A DNA stretch of 64,000 nt from NCBI RefSeq assembly GCF_004027225.2, contig NC_044277.2:102665725-102729724 (forward strand), read 5' to 3'. Every line of letters begins with the position of its first letter. Position 1 is the stretch's first letter. The position numbers and the translations under genes were made by a program. Shown here piece after piece: positions 11,756-23,589 of the stretch. The stretch is from Strigops habroptila (lineage: Eukaryota; Chordata; Aves; Psittaciformes; Psittacidae). The notes beneath the pieces were generated by a model. That model saw only the letters and a list, made by a program, of their open reading frames with translations. It made no database searches and had not been told where the DNA came from.

Positions 11756-13313
11756 TTTTTTCCATGCTGCTGTACACATTTTGGGGACTTCCTTATAAGA
11801 AAGACGTCAGTGTGGATTTAACATTACTTGCAGCATTACTGCAATTAAAATATCCTCACTGTGTCTGAACTGGCCTCTGGGTTTTTTGGCTGAGTGGCCA
11901 GTGGTTTCAGTGACATGGCAGTGTCCAAATCACTGTGAATTCTGAATTCTGCTCCCAAGTGCTGGGGTGAGAAGGGGAAGAGAGGATCACCTTTGCCTTG
12001 ACAGCAAAACCCCTGTCTGGAGGATATTTTGGGGGCGGATGCAAGTAGACACCAATGGGTGCAGCCCCACTACATTGTGTATAGCTGCTGAGAAGGATTT
12101 GAATATTCAACCTGGAAAACGTCTCAGCCATAAATCAACAAAGAAGGGGAAGGCTTTCTGGGGGTAAATTAATGTGTTTTGGCTGGTGGGGAGCAGGTTC
12201 ACCAGTTTTTTCCCATTAATTGAGAATCATGTTTGCACGACTCTTACTTTGCATTAACAAAACAATAGGTGTTTTGAATAAGACGGCATGCCAAAGGTGT
12301 TTTTTTCTATGCATTTGACTTATTCTCATAAATGGGAGATGCACACACCTCCCTTCATCCTTCTGCCAGACGTGGCTAATCAGGGATGATAGTATTTTAA
12401 AACAATAAATAAAATTGCACCATCTCATACACAGCTTGCCTTGGCTCTGGCTCAGAGTTTGTGTTAATTCGGTTAGCTCGCTGGGGGAAAACGCTTTGGC
12501 TTTTTTCTTGCTGTGTGGTTTCAGGGAGGCAGCGTGGCTCATGATGGGCGCTGTTGGGTTTGCAGGAGACCTGAGTGTCAGGGCTGTGTTGCTCTGCAGC
12601 ATCATGGTTCCCGCCTTCTCGCTTCTCTGGCAGTCCTGCAGACCACGTAAGTCTCAGTAGAAATGGATGCTTGAGTTATCCATTTCAGCAGTGTGATCTT
12701 GGCTGCTCCAGCACCCTCCAGTGTCTCCTGTGAGGCTTGGATGTGGTCAACATTGCCTCTCCAGGGCATTTCCATAGGACATGTGTCCTGCGGGCTTTTT
12801 GGGGAGCTGGTTTCTCCCTCCCTTGGCTAGACAGTGGCATCCTTCACTGGCAACTTTGGAGGTGAGGTGTCTTTTGGAGCAGTGAGCAGTTGCTTTGTGG
12901 CACGAGCTGATGCTCTTTCAAGCCATGCGCATGATTTTTTTTGCAAAGATTTTGTCCCCTCTGGGTGGATGATGGGGTCAGCTGGGATGAACAAACCTCT
13001 GGCTGCAGCTCAGGCTTTGGTTTGGACCCCTGCCATGGATTCAGAGGGCTTCTTTGCTCTGGTGGTTTCTTAAAGCAAATGTAAAACAGAGCAAAGTTTG
13101 TAAATACAGCCAGGTAGCTGGTTTGGGCATCGTGGCTGCCTGTGAGCTCTGCTTTGCTGCGATGCAGGAAGAGAATGGGTTAACCCACGTATCAGGTAGG
13201 ACATGAGCTGCTGGGGCTGGAGGGTGGCCAAATCCACTTTTCCCATCTTTTGGATTAAGGCCAAAAACCCAACAACCCCTCTGTGGCAAAACCACATGCA
13301 GCTATGGGGCTGC

Positions 13314-13334
13314 CGAGGAGGAGGAGGAGGAGGG
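13314..13334. repeat. (GAG)n microsatellite
   Basis: About seven GAG/GGA triplets in CSRNP1 intron 1. Confidence 0.75.
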
Positions 13335-14356
13335 ATGGAGGGGATCACTTCTTCCCAGCCCACAGGTTCAGGGGGCTGTAGGGGATGCACTGGCCCTATA
13401 GGCGTGCATTGCAGGGAATGATTAACTTTTTCAGGCTAAGGAGCTACTTCACCCAGGGGTTTTTTGACCTTTTATGAGACTATTGTCTCCTGAGAAGCTG
13501 TTGGTAAACATAATTAATGAGGGTTGGCACAGGGCTTTGAAGGCACTGTGCATGCTCCCATCCTGCTACGTGTTACTGTGCGGCGCTATCGAGATACTGA
13601 GAATCCATGGTTGGGAGGTTTTGAAGCCGGTGTGGTTTCTGTGCTGCCTGCTCAGGGCTCTCAGGAGGGCGGGGTTAGTGTTTTGTTGGGTTTTTTTGGT
13701 TTTGGGGTTGTTCTTTTTTTTTTTTTCCAGAGACTTAAATTAACTTCAGACATGCAAAAGAAGGTGAGAAAGTGCTACAGTTAGAAGAAGTTTGGCCGGT
13801 GGGGGACTTTCAGCTGGCAGGGGGGATGGGGACTGGGTGTTTAGCACCCTATATCTGCACTGGCAGTGTTCCTGGGATGTATATGCCTATCCCAGTGTCA
13901 TCTGAATTTTAGGGATGCTTTAGGGTTTGTGTATTACCTATGGTTTTATCGGTGAGGTGGCTGGTAGCATCCCACGTCGCTGGGGCTCTCCCCTTTTGCT
14001 GGAGGAAGTTTCTGGACTGGGGCTGCATCTCTCACACTGTGGTTGTGCCTTATAGCCTGGTGGGATGGGGTCAAAGTAAGTTGCTCCTCCAGCAGCAGCC
14101 TGGATCTCAGCTTTGGGTATGGCTCACTGGCTTCAAAATAAGCTAGCAGTAACTTCTGCTGGAGCAGGGGCATCTGGTGCACTGTTGCCAGCATCTAAAA
14201 GGAGAAACAGTCCATCACCTAGGCAAGATCATCCCAGGTTAGGTGGGCTCTGATATCTGTTAGCCTATTGTAGGCAAAGCATGCAGCTTTTGTGCAATTT
14301 CAAGAGACAAAAACCCAACAAACTTTATAAAAGCAAAGGTTAAAAGATGGAACAAA

Positions 14357-14440
14357 GTTTTTTGTTGTTTGGTTGGTTTGGTGGGTTTTTTGTTCTTGGG
14401 TTTTGGGGTTGGTTTTTTTTTCCTTTTTTTTCTTTAAGAT
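14357..14440. repeat. T/G-rich low-complexity tract
   Basis: A pyrimidine-and-G strand of T runs broken by GG and GTT, within CSRNP1 intron 1. Confidence 0.6.
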
Positions 14441-15099
14441 GAGCAGGGGAAAAGCATGCAGGAAATTTAGGAATCTAGGCAAGTACAGAGCTCCTTTGTT
14501 TTTAATTAGCTGCGTTGTTTTTAATTGCTGCTATGCTTGATACATAACCCAGCCTAAACAAGAATAGCTTATTGAATGGAGGACTGACTATGAAAGGCAC
14601 TGTGAGGAGAAGGGCTGTTCTTCACAGTTGATATATTTGTATTTCAGTGCTTCATTTAATAAGTCTGTTTCCCCAGGGGGCTGTAGCAAGTAAATCATGC
14701 CAACAGATTGTACTCTGCAAACTGGCTTATTTTTGTAATTAGCAAAACGTTAAAGCTGTAACTGCATAGAAAGCGATCTGCGTGAGGATTTAACATAAAA
14801 GAATTAGTAAGCACAATATAATACTTACTCTTTGGTAACATTTGTGTTGATTGAATTGGTTTCTGGACAGTTTGTTGTGTGTGATAGTCATGTTTTTCTG
14901 CAGCATCGTAAAAAGGGAGCGAGATTCAGCAGGTGTGCACAGGAAGGGTAGCAAGGTGTGGTTTTTAGGGGGAGCACTTCTGGGAATCACCCTTCCATAG
15001 CCGTGGAGAAGCCGTGCTGGGGGTTAAAGCCATCCTGCTCATCACCAGAAACTGCCGGTATTTCCGTTGCTTAATTTGCTTTTCTCCTTTGTTTTCTAG

Positions 15100-15295
15100 T
15101 TATATGAAAAGTACAGCATCACCATGAGCGGGGTATTGAAAAGGAAGTATGAAGAGCTGGGGGATGACAGTACCTACTGCTCCTCCTCCTCCTGCTCCCC
15201 CCTCTCCTCTTCAGCGTCTTCAGGCTGGGAGACAGATGAGGAGAGCTCCCGCGGAGAGCCCAAGCCCAGCTCTGCCTTAACGCCCAGCTTCACCC
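15100..15295 (+). CDS. CSRNP1: CSRNP1 exon 2, first coding exon
   Basis: The acceptor is TTTTCTAG at 15099 and the donor is GTGAGT at 15296. The ATG is at 15124, so 24 bases are 5'UTR. It codes residues 1-57 and the first base of codon 58. The serine/cysteine stretch at 19-35 gives the protein part of its name. Reading through the donor meets a stop soon after, which rules out an unspliced product. Confidence 0.93.
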
Positions 15296-18200
15296 GTGAG
15301 TATCTCCATCAACCCCTTTCCCAGGATCAGACTTTCATCTGTGTGGTTTTTTTGTAGCTTGGTGGTGAGTCATCACCGTGCAGAGACCCCCTTGGAGCAC
15401 ACCTTTACGAGTGGAAGCAGCTGTAACGGCAGCTCCCTGTCATTACACCAATTTGTCTTGGCTTTATAATGGGCCAGCATCCTCAGGGTAGTCTTCTTTA
15501 GCCCTTCCTCCCAGCATTTATCGTTCCTTACAATGTTTTGGTGAAGTCCAGATTTCCAGGAGTATAAACCCAAGGACCTGGGTGTGCAGAGGCATGCAGG
15601 TGCCTCCAAGCCAGTGCAGTAGGACCAATTCCACCATCCGTCAATCCCCTGTTAAGCTATTCCTTAGCCAAAAACTAAACAGACAGCAAAGGCCCATAAC
15701 GCTGGTTTTAAAAAATGATTAACCAGTGGCGCAATTACCATTTCAGAACTCGTTTCCTACGTAAGTTGGGTACTTTGCCAAAGAACATGACACGTTTGAC
15801 ATTGCCTCTGCTGTTAGTACAGATAAATGCTATTTTGTTTTCCCAGCAATATGAGTTTTGAGAGCTTTTAGGGAAGCACACAGAAGGCAAGCTCGTAAAA
15901 TCCTTTATCTGCTATGTGAAGGGAAAAATAAAAGATACAATGGGGGAACATCTTCACAGAGAAGAAATAGTCCGACCTAGTAAATTATACTGAACACCCA
16001 CTGTATATAGCAGTTAAGGTCTACTTAGCAGACATACACAAACACGCAGCGGTCTGAAAAGGCTTTAGAAGTCTTGTAATAATAAAGAGTCTCATTCTTG
16101 CTTGTCTTCCCAGGTTTTGTGACAAAACAATGAACTTTTTGTATTCTCTGGCTCAATTGGAAAAGGGTCAGGAATGGGAAAACAATTTCGGAGGAGGGGT
16201 GCAGGGAGAGAGAAGCAAATGCCAAAGTGCAGCAGCTCAGCTGATAGATGATCGCGGTAGTTAACCGTGCCTTTTGATAAAGAGCTAATGTTTTAGAAGA
16301 TTGAGTCAAGGTTATTATGAAAATGCAACGCGCAGTGCAAAGATACCATCAAAGTGACTGCAGGGAGCAGTGTGAAACCCCCAGCTCTTCAGCAGAAGCT
16401 GCTGATGCAGCTGGGTGAACACTTGGGGTTTTTTCATGTGAAACTGAAATGCTGTATTTTGGCAAGTGAGACTTGTGAAACATGGGTGCAGCTAACTGTC
16501 CAGTCTCACACTTTCCCAGCCTTCAGGGTCAGCCAAACCAGCTGAGCCCCTCGGGTTTTCATCAGCCCTTTTGGTTGGCTCACCACAGTAGGACTGCCTG
16601 CGGGTCTGCCACCCGAAGAGGGCTCAGATCCAGCCCTGCAGAAGTCACCAAGCCTTTCTGGGTTATTTTTTCCCCTATTCTCCATGGTGGCAACCAAGGC
16701 ATCCCTGCACCAGAAGAAAATGGGACCAAAAAACCCCACCACTGAATTTCTGCATAGCTGCTCTTGTCCCTGACATGCTTATGCAGCAGAAAAGGCAGCT
16801 TTGTAACCCGGTACCACTGCATGTTGCTTTCCATGGCCAGCTGCATTCGTGGAACTTCATTGACTCTGAAACTGCCCTGGTTAATTAGTCCTGCTTCATC
16901 TGCTACGTTTGCATGTGCAAATGTGCAGAACCAGGTATCTCTGGAGAGGCTCCGCTTTAAATGGTGTGTAGCGTGTTTCAGCAGTTTAAGATAAACCAGA
17001 GTCATGTATTGCCATGTTTACCCTGGGATCACCTGCATAAAGATTAACATCTTTGCAGCTGCTCTTAAATGAGTCTCTCAAGAATAAGCTATAGATTCAT
17101 AGTTCCTCCCAGTGGATGATGAAAGGAAGTACCAGAAAAACAGCCTTTTTGGCTATTTTCTGCCCTGCCACAAGAGCTGGAGCCATGCAGCACTGGAGTG
17201 TTGGTGTTCTGGCAGACATGAGCTTCTTGAATTTGGGGCAGGGTGCTTGGGGTTAGAGCAAGACAGGCATGTAGGATAGTTTGTTACTTGTTCGTTACGC
17301 TCTGCTGCATGTGAAGAATAAGAAAATGTATGTTTCCTTGGGAAAGACAGGCAGGAAAGAGAAGCAGCAGCCGTTTCTTAGGGTGAATCTGATCAGTGAC
17401 TCCAATGCACATCAGGATTTGGCTTAGTTTCCTTTACAGCCTCATCCTGCCTTTAAAGTGTTAGATCCGAAAACACTAGAAGCCATCAAGTGATGTTGTA
17501 ACCTTGTCCCGTCATGTCGCTGTTGAGTGAATAATTGCAAGTCCTGCCTGTTTGTAATATTTACAGCCTGTTTGTAGTATTTCTATCCTGCCTGCAGGAT
17601 GGCAGTACTGACTTGGTGCTGGTTTTTTCTTCCCCCATTTTTAGCCACATCTATCCTGAAGAAATCCAAGCGACTAAAGAAGAACAATGTGGAGTTTGAC
17701 CGGGTCACTGTGTTTTACTTCCCACGCTGCCAGGGGTTCACGAGCGTGCCTAGTCGCGGGGGCTGTACCCTGGGGATGGTGAGCAAACACAGCTCCTCCC
17801 GGCAGTTCACGCTAGCGGAGTTTTCAAAGGAGCAGGAAAATGTTCGTCGGGTGAAACTTGAAGAGAAATTAAAAGAGGAAAAGTTGGAGGCATTGAAATG
17901 GAAAGTGAGTAGGAGCATGAGGCTGGGCTGATGAGGAGCTGGTCCGTCTCATTAGTTAATGGCCAGTTTTTAGTAGAAGCCTCTCTGAGACCTGGGAGCA
18001 TTGGTTCTTAACCCTGTTTGGGTCCCAAAAAAGATACAGGCTCCTGTGTGGGATTTTCAGCTCAGTTCTACACCTTTGAAAAGTGATGGAAAAGACCCTG
18101 AACTCCACATGTCAGGTGTCTGTCAGGTCTTTGGGGGCTCTGACACAGATGCTGGTCCTGTTATCCACCAGCATGGGGGGCAGATCTTTCCTTTCTTGTT

Positions 18201-20697
18201 TCTCCTGACCTGGGGGTGCTGATGACTCTTTGTCCCCAACACATCCTTAATGTTTTGCCCATTTTGTTTGCCCTTAGCTAACCATGAATGGCACGAAGGA
18301 GTCGGAGGAGGCCAACCAGCTCACCATTGAAGATATTTCTGACGATGACATCGAAGTCAGCAATGTGGACCTGGAGGATGGCTTTTTCCTCCAGCCCTAC
18401 CCTGCCAAGAAGAGACGCGCGCTGCTGAAAGCCGTGGGGGTGAAGAAGATCGACAAGGAGGAGAAGCGGGAGCTGCACAACATCCGCCTGTCCCGGGAGG
18501 ACTGTGGCTGCGACTGCCGGGAGGTCTGCGACCCGGAGACCTGCAGCTGCAGCTTGGCAGGCATTAAATGTCAGGTACTGCCCTTACCTCTGGGCATGGG
18601 GGAAAAGCTGTGGCTCCAGCTGATGTGTACGTTAAAGCAGGGAGGGTTTGAGCAAGCAGGACACAGTTAGGACAGCCTGTAAAATACATCTGTTCCCATC
18701 TGTGCTCAGAGCAAAGCAGGCAAGAAAAGCTCTTGGAGATGATCCCCAGGCTGCAAAGCAGACGCTGCTCAGAAGCATCCGATTCCCAAATCACACGTGC
18801 AGCCGTCCCCACGCTGCTGCTGCAGCCATGGGGGTGTGCCCGAGCCTGCAGCGTGAATGCACCCACCCCTTCTGTCCTCATGAGAATTGTACCTGCTTGG
18901 TCTTCTGTTGGAGATGGGCCACGTGGAATGTCTTTGCAAATGAAAGCTTCTCGCTCCTCACACAAGGCTGTGATTTCTCCTCCTCCCCCTGCTTTTATTT
19001 TTAGTTTTATTTCCCCTTGGTGTGTCACAACTCCCAGCGTGTGCAGGCAAACGTGGGAGTGCCAGCTGAGCATCAGCCCGCAGCTAGCTGTGCAGACCAC
19101 CTCTGTATTCCATTAGCTTATTACATTTTTCATGTTATTTGTTATGGGTGCCTGCCCAGCTGTGCTTGGGGAGCCATATCCCATATTCGGGGTGCTGCTG
19201 GCTCCCTTGGTGCCGCGGTTGCAGGCTGGGGCTGGTGTAGGGTGGGTTACACAGGCAGGTGGGTGCACACAGGAGGATGGGCGCTCCATGAGTGGGTCAC
19301 AGCCCCCCTCTAGCGGCTGCTGCTAACAGGGACATAAAGTTGCTGCAGATGCCTGTTGAGCAGTTTGTCCTTTTATCAGCTAGGGGCAGAACCTCATGAT
19401 ATGGATCAGGTATTAAATACCATGATGCAATATATAAAAAACTCACGTTTTCCCCTTTTTGTCTTCTTTTGGAGCATTATATTTTGCTTTTTTGAAACCT
19501 CTTCTTTCAGTTTTACTGAAACCCAACTTTTTTATGACAACCATTCAAAAGAACAGGGTGCCTTTTTAAATTACTTTATTATGGTTTTTTTAGCCTGCTT
19601 TTAGACCCCTCAGCTGTTACTTGTTTCCTCAGGGTGGGTGAGTCATGGGCGGTTTCAATCCTGCACCTCTGGATTTGGTCCTAACCCTCTGCCTCTGCTT
19701 CTGCCCATGCCAGATGGATCACACCTCCTTCCCCTGCGGCTGCACCAAGGATGGCTGTGGCAACACTGAGGGCAGGATCGAGTTCAACCAGGCCCGTGTG
19801 CAGACCCACTTCATCCACACCATCATGAAGCTGGAGCTGGAGAAGCAGCAGCAGAGCAGTGAGAAGGTGGCAGAGGCTGAGCCCCCCTTTCGGGAACGGC
19901 TCCCACCATTGGGATGCGCAGCAGGGAAGGGCTCTTTGGAGGAGCGTGCGGTGCCGCTGGCACCCGCCTTCCAGTTCAGCCCTGACCTGGAGGCCTTGGG
20001 GGAGAACAGCTGCAGCAGCGACATGACGGACTCCTCCATCTCCTCCCACCCCAGCGAAGACCTGGAGGAGCCCTATGAGAGCCTCCCCTCCGACAAATCC
20101 CAGTCGGACGTGGACGACGATGGCTTGGCACGCATCCTCCACTTCAACGACTCGGATGCTGAGGAAGAGGGTGGCCATGGCCAGGATGACCTGAGCTGCT
20201 TCCACCCCACCGACTTCTTCATCGAGGACCACAGCAGCGAGGCCAAGCCTGTCCCTGGCCACTTGTCCCACCTCTCCGAGTGCCTGGATGAGAATGCCAA
20301 CCAGGATGGTGGGGGTTTGCTGGAGGATCCTGCCCATGCGCGGTGCGATGGACTGTCCTGCTGCGCCTCATCCCTGGCCGAGCCCTGCTCCAAGAGCTAT
20401 GCCGACCTCAGCCTTTCCTCTGACTCCTTGGATTTCTTCCAGTCCTTCTCGGACTATAACTTGGGACCCCTTTACAACTCCTTAAAGGAGTACGAGAACC
20501 TCGATAACTTCTCAGCGTTACAGTTTCAGTTGCCTAATTTCCCAGGTTTCCCACAAGCCGGAGATCAGGGCTCCTGTTTCTTGGAGTCCCTTATCGGTTT
20601 GTCCGAATCCGTCCCTGAAACCCCGGCCCCTTTCACAGACAATCAACTTTTGGAGGATGCCATCAAGTCATCGCTGATGGAGACGGTGAAAGTGTGA
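15124..20697 (+). CDS. CSRNP1: CSRNP1 (AXUD1), cysteine/serine-rich nuclear protein 1
   Basis: Four coding exons join in frame: 15124-15295, 17645-17904, 18278-18574 and 19714-20697, giving 570 residues (human is about 589). The start ATG has a good ACCATGA context and gives the family opening [11 protein letters not shown]. Residues 19-35 are serine-rich. Basic stretches at about 62-71 and in the PAKKRRALL segment are likely nuclear signals. The family core follows, with [17 protein letters not shown] in exon 3 and ten cysteines between residues 220 and 258 spanning exons 4 and 5. The C-terminal half is acidic and serine-rich. CSRNP proteins are nuclear sequence-specific activators induced by AXIN and growth or TGF-beta signals. 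[19 protein letters not shown] and the ending SLMETVKV point to CSRNP1 rather than CSRNP2 or CSRNP3. All frames and splice sites are intact. Confidence 0.95.
17645..17904 (+). CDS. CSRNP1: CSRNP1 exon 3
   Basis: The acceptor is a pyrimidine tract ending TTTTTAG at 17644 and the donor is GTGAGT at 17905. It codes residues 58-144 and includes [24 protein letters not shown] and LAEFSKEQE, the conserved N-terminal domain of the family, followed by a charged helix-like segment. Confidence 0.95.
18278..18574 (+). CDS. CSRNP1: CSRNP1 exon 4
   Basis: The acceptor is GCCCTTAG at 18277 and the donor is GTACTG at 18575. It is exactly 99 codons in phase 0 and codes residues 145-243, with the acidic ISDDDIE motif, the [15 protein letters not shown] motif and the first seven cysteines of the cysteine-rich domain (220, 222, 224, 228, 233, 235, 242). 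Confidence 0.95.
19714..20697 (+). CDS. CSRNP1: CSRNP1 exon 5, last coding exon
   Basis: The acceptor is CATGCCAG at 19713 and the stop is TGA at 20695-20697. It codes residues 244-570. [16 protein letters not shown] completes the cysteine cluster, and [17 protein letters not shown] closes the conserved domain. The rest is acidic, serine-rich and likely the activation region. The open frame extends 69 bases upstream of the acceptor, but that extension has no family similarity. Confidence 0.94.
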   Translation: MDHTSFPCGCTKDGCGNTEGRIEFNQARVQTHFIHTIMKLELEKQQQSSEKVAEAEPPFRERLPPLGCAAGKGSLEERAVPLAPAFQFSPDLEALGENSCSSDMTDSSISSHPSEDLEEPYESLPSDKSQSDVDDDGLARILHFNDSDAEEEGGHGQDDLSCFHPTDFFIEDHSSEAKPVPGHLSHLSECLDENANQDGGGLLEDPAHARCDGLSCCASSLAEPCSKSYADLSLSSDSLDFFQSFSDYNLGPLYNSLKEYENLDNFSALQFQLPNFPGFPQAGDQGSCFLESLIGLSESVPETPAPFTDNQLLEDAIKSSLMETVKV

Positions 20698-22837
20698 AAT
20701 GCCCGTGTGGCTCAAGCAGCAAGGAACAGCCTGAAGGAAAACCGAAGAGTAGTCGTACGGGCAAACTTTCACCAAAAGGATGATGCATTACTCAAAAATA
20801 AGGAGGAAAAAAACCAGAAAAGGACTTTCTAAGCAAACAAACTATTTTTGGTCTTTATAGAACATGGACGTTTTGACATACTGCAGCTACAATCAGTTCT
20901 CTCGCTGTTTGTGCAAAAATTTCTAAACTTTCATGATGGGGTGGGATGGGGAGGGAGGGAAAAAGACTTTCACGTATGAATTTCCTTGTGTTTTGTATGA
21001 AAAGACCTGTTGAGAAATACTCCTCGCTAACATTGCCAGTCGTACACACAGCCCCTTCTAGACATGTTTCAGTGTTGCAGGAACTTTTTAAGACAACTTT
21101 TTGAAGCTGTATTTATTGTGAAAATTTGTGGTTTGCGTAAGAGTTAGCCCAACACACTCTTACGTTTAAATCGGACAAGGTTTACAAAAGAGATCCATAC
21201 ACTATATACGTAATCATTCTTCACCTATTTATTGCAAATTCCAGAATTTAACTAGCCACTGAAGCTTGAACTAGCATGAAACCTTATTTAAATTGGTAAT
21301 ACCTCAGATGTATTATGTGTACAATCATATTTTTTTTGCATAATATATCTGTATTTATTTATTTTCTACCTGTAGTACATGAATAGCACTGTGGTTTGTC
21401 AGTGACCTGGAAGGGCAATAATGTCTTCAGCAGCACCCATCCTGTAGATGACCATGGTTTTTCTGAGTCTGAACGATGGTGGCTGTTTTGGTCTTGTCTT
21501 CACATTTCCAAAAAAGCCGAATGCAAGCGTCTGGGAGGGATGGGGCAAACGTTTGTGCAGCGTCCTTTGGTTTCTATCTGTAGACATGATGATGGTGTCT
21601 GATCTCCATAATACTGCGATGGAGAGCACAACATGCAAAACCTTCAACTATTCAAGAAATAACATGAACTAGCTCTAAACAAACAAAACCAACCCAAACC
21701 CTTTTTATAAATTATTTAATAATTTATTTAATCTCCTAAGGATTTGGCCATGAGATCTTTCCCGATCAATTATGGTGCCTGAATATGCAGAGGAACTGTT
21801 AGCAAGGGTGGGGATGTAAGTATAAGGACCTTTGCAGCCCCAGGGGGTCTTTGGGAGAGCAAAGCCAACAACAGCAACACTGTGCTCGTGCTCCTCAGCG
21901 AGTGCTCCCCAACATCAAGGATATCACAGCTCCAAAATCTAGTGGGTCACACTATTTATATCTTTTTTATGTAGGTAAATAGAAAAAAAAAAAAAAAAGG
22001 TGGATATGAAGGTTATTGGGTTATTTATCCGTTGAGTACAGTTTTAGAGGGAAGAAAGAATAACACCTGAAAAGAAAGTTTGAAAAGCTTGAAGGCTTTT
22101 GGTTTTTAAGACTAGAGATTACCATGTTTAAGAATAATATTAGAGGCCCTCTTGGCCATTTGTTATTTAAATCAGTCTGAGAACATGACACTATTTGGCC
22201 ATGAGATGTAACTGGACATAAAATCTGTACGTCAGTGAGACACTAAGTGCCTACGCCAGTGGTATGTTAAAAAAACCAACAGCTTTGAAACCTACCGGCT
22301 TTAAATTCCACCTTGGAAAATGTAAGATTTGGTGATGGGAATGATCCCTGGCATTACCGGTACTGAGGGAGGTTCCAGCTTTCGCATCCCACCCCTGCTG
22401 CCATGGGAGCGGGGTGGTGGATGTCCTGGTTTTGGAAGCTCCTGGAGATGCAGAGACTCCCAAAATACGGATTTGAGGATTTTTCCATTGGCTGAACTGT
22501 TTATATCCCCGACAGCAGGGATGGTGATGCTCTTGGGTATACCTGCTATTTCTGCCGGCAATTTGGGGAACTTCTGGCGTACGAATATGGTGAAGGCTGG
22601 GTTGCTTGGGTGTTTTTAATCATTATTATTACTATTTAATTGTACATCTTCTCTGGTATTGAGCCGGTCAACTTGGAAGCGGAGCTGACCCGCCATGGCC
22701 GTGGGCGGGTGCTTGCCCTGCGCTCGCTGCCTCATCCTCCTGCAAAGCATCACCCCCGGAGACCTCCCCGCCGGGCAGGAGGGCGACTGTAGGAATACTA
22801 CTGGCAGATGGAGGATTTCCTGGATATATATATATAA

Positions 22838-22890
22838 TTATTGTTATTACTATTATTGTTATTATTATTTTTTGTTGTTGTTGTTGTCGT
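22838..22890. repeat. (TTA)n and (TTG)n microsatellite in the 3'UTR
   Basis: Interrupted ATT triplets run into five GTT triplets. A low-complexity block inside the CSRNP1 3'UTR. Confidence 0.7.
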
Positions 22891-23037
22891 TTCTTTAGAC
22901 TGAAAAATCTCCTTCAGTTATCTCCTAGGTGGTAGTTTCTATCCTTCAGACTGCATCAAAAATACTGACAGTTGAAAGTCTGGTACCGTTCTGTATTTAT
23001 TGGCACTAATATATTTTATAACATTCCTAGGTTTCTC

Positions 23038-23100
23038 TGCATATATATATATTTATATATATAAAATATACATATATTTTATATATATATACACACACAC
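23038..23100. repeat. TA/CA microsatellite containing a perfect AT inverted repeat
   Basis: Arms at 23054-23069 and 23074-23089 are exact 16-base reverse complements with a four-base ACAT loop. The block ends in five CA units. In the CSRNP1 mRNA it would form an A-U hairpin. Confidence 0.75.
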
Positions 23101-23560
23101 TTTTTTTAAATGAATGACCGGGATAGACTCCTGCCTTTGTGGATTCTTTTTTTCTATAATTTATTCTTTTTATTTGTGTTGGTGCCAAAAAAAAAAAAAA
23201 AAAAGATTTTTTTAATCTTTTTTTTTTCCCCAGGGCACTGAATTGTAAATATATTTTTTTTTTTCCTTCTCGGTATCTGTGTAAAAAGTTGCCTGTTAAA
23301 CAGTTTAAAAACTGGCTATTTATTGACACAATCTGTAATTATCTAATGTATTGATTGAAACGCTTTGGTTTCAACATAGCTTTATTTTAGCTTTCTTTGT
23401 GTATATATTGTGATTATGTTGCTTAAAGGTACAAGTTAAAAAAAAAAAAGCTTTATTTTTACCTTATCCATTTGCATTTGTTTATAAAAAAGCATATTTG
23501 TCTACAGCTGCTGTCTCTCATTTCATCAAAGCAATATGAAGAAATTTCCATTACACTTTC

Positions 23561-23566
23561 AATAAA
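23561..23566 (+). terminator. CSRNP1: CSRNP1 poly(A) signal
   Basis: A canonical AATAAA lies 2.86 kb after the stop codon, followed by a T-rich stretch. Cleavage is expected within about 10-30 bases. Confidence 0.75.
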
Positions 23567-23589
23567 AGAATTTTGTTTGAATATGGCCG

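Larger units (their letters stand above)
20698..23585 (+). promoter_or_regulatory. CSRNP1: CSRNP1 3'UTR with AU-rich elements
   Basis: About 2.9 kb from the stop codon to the poly(A) region. UAUUUAU-type motifs recur near 21107, 21228, 21350, 21714-21733, 22993 and 23317, as in rapidly degraded immediate-early mRNAs. It also holds simple repeats (A runs near 21985, 23188 and 23438; TTATTA/TTG near 22840-22890; TA/CA near 23038-23100). Confidence 0.8.

Noticed and set aside
19681-20337. 218-codon frame antisense to CSRNP1 exon 5
   Set aside because: A shadow of a GC-rich coding exon; the + strand frame matches CSRNP1.
15124-20697. Assignment of the first gene to CSRNP3, because its start MSGVLKRK and ESEEAN segment resemble CSRNP3
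   Set aside because: The C-terminal half ([30 protein letters not shown]) and the neighbour GORASP1 fit CSRNP1.
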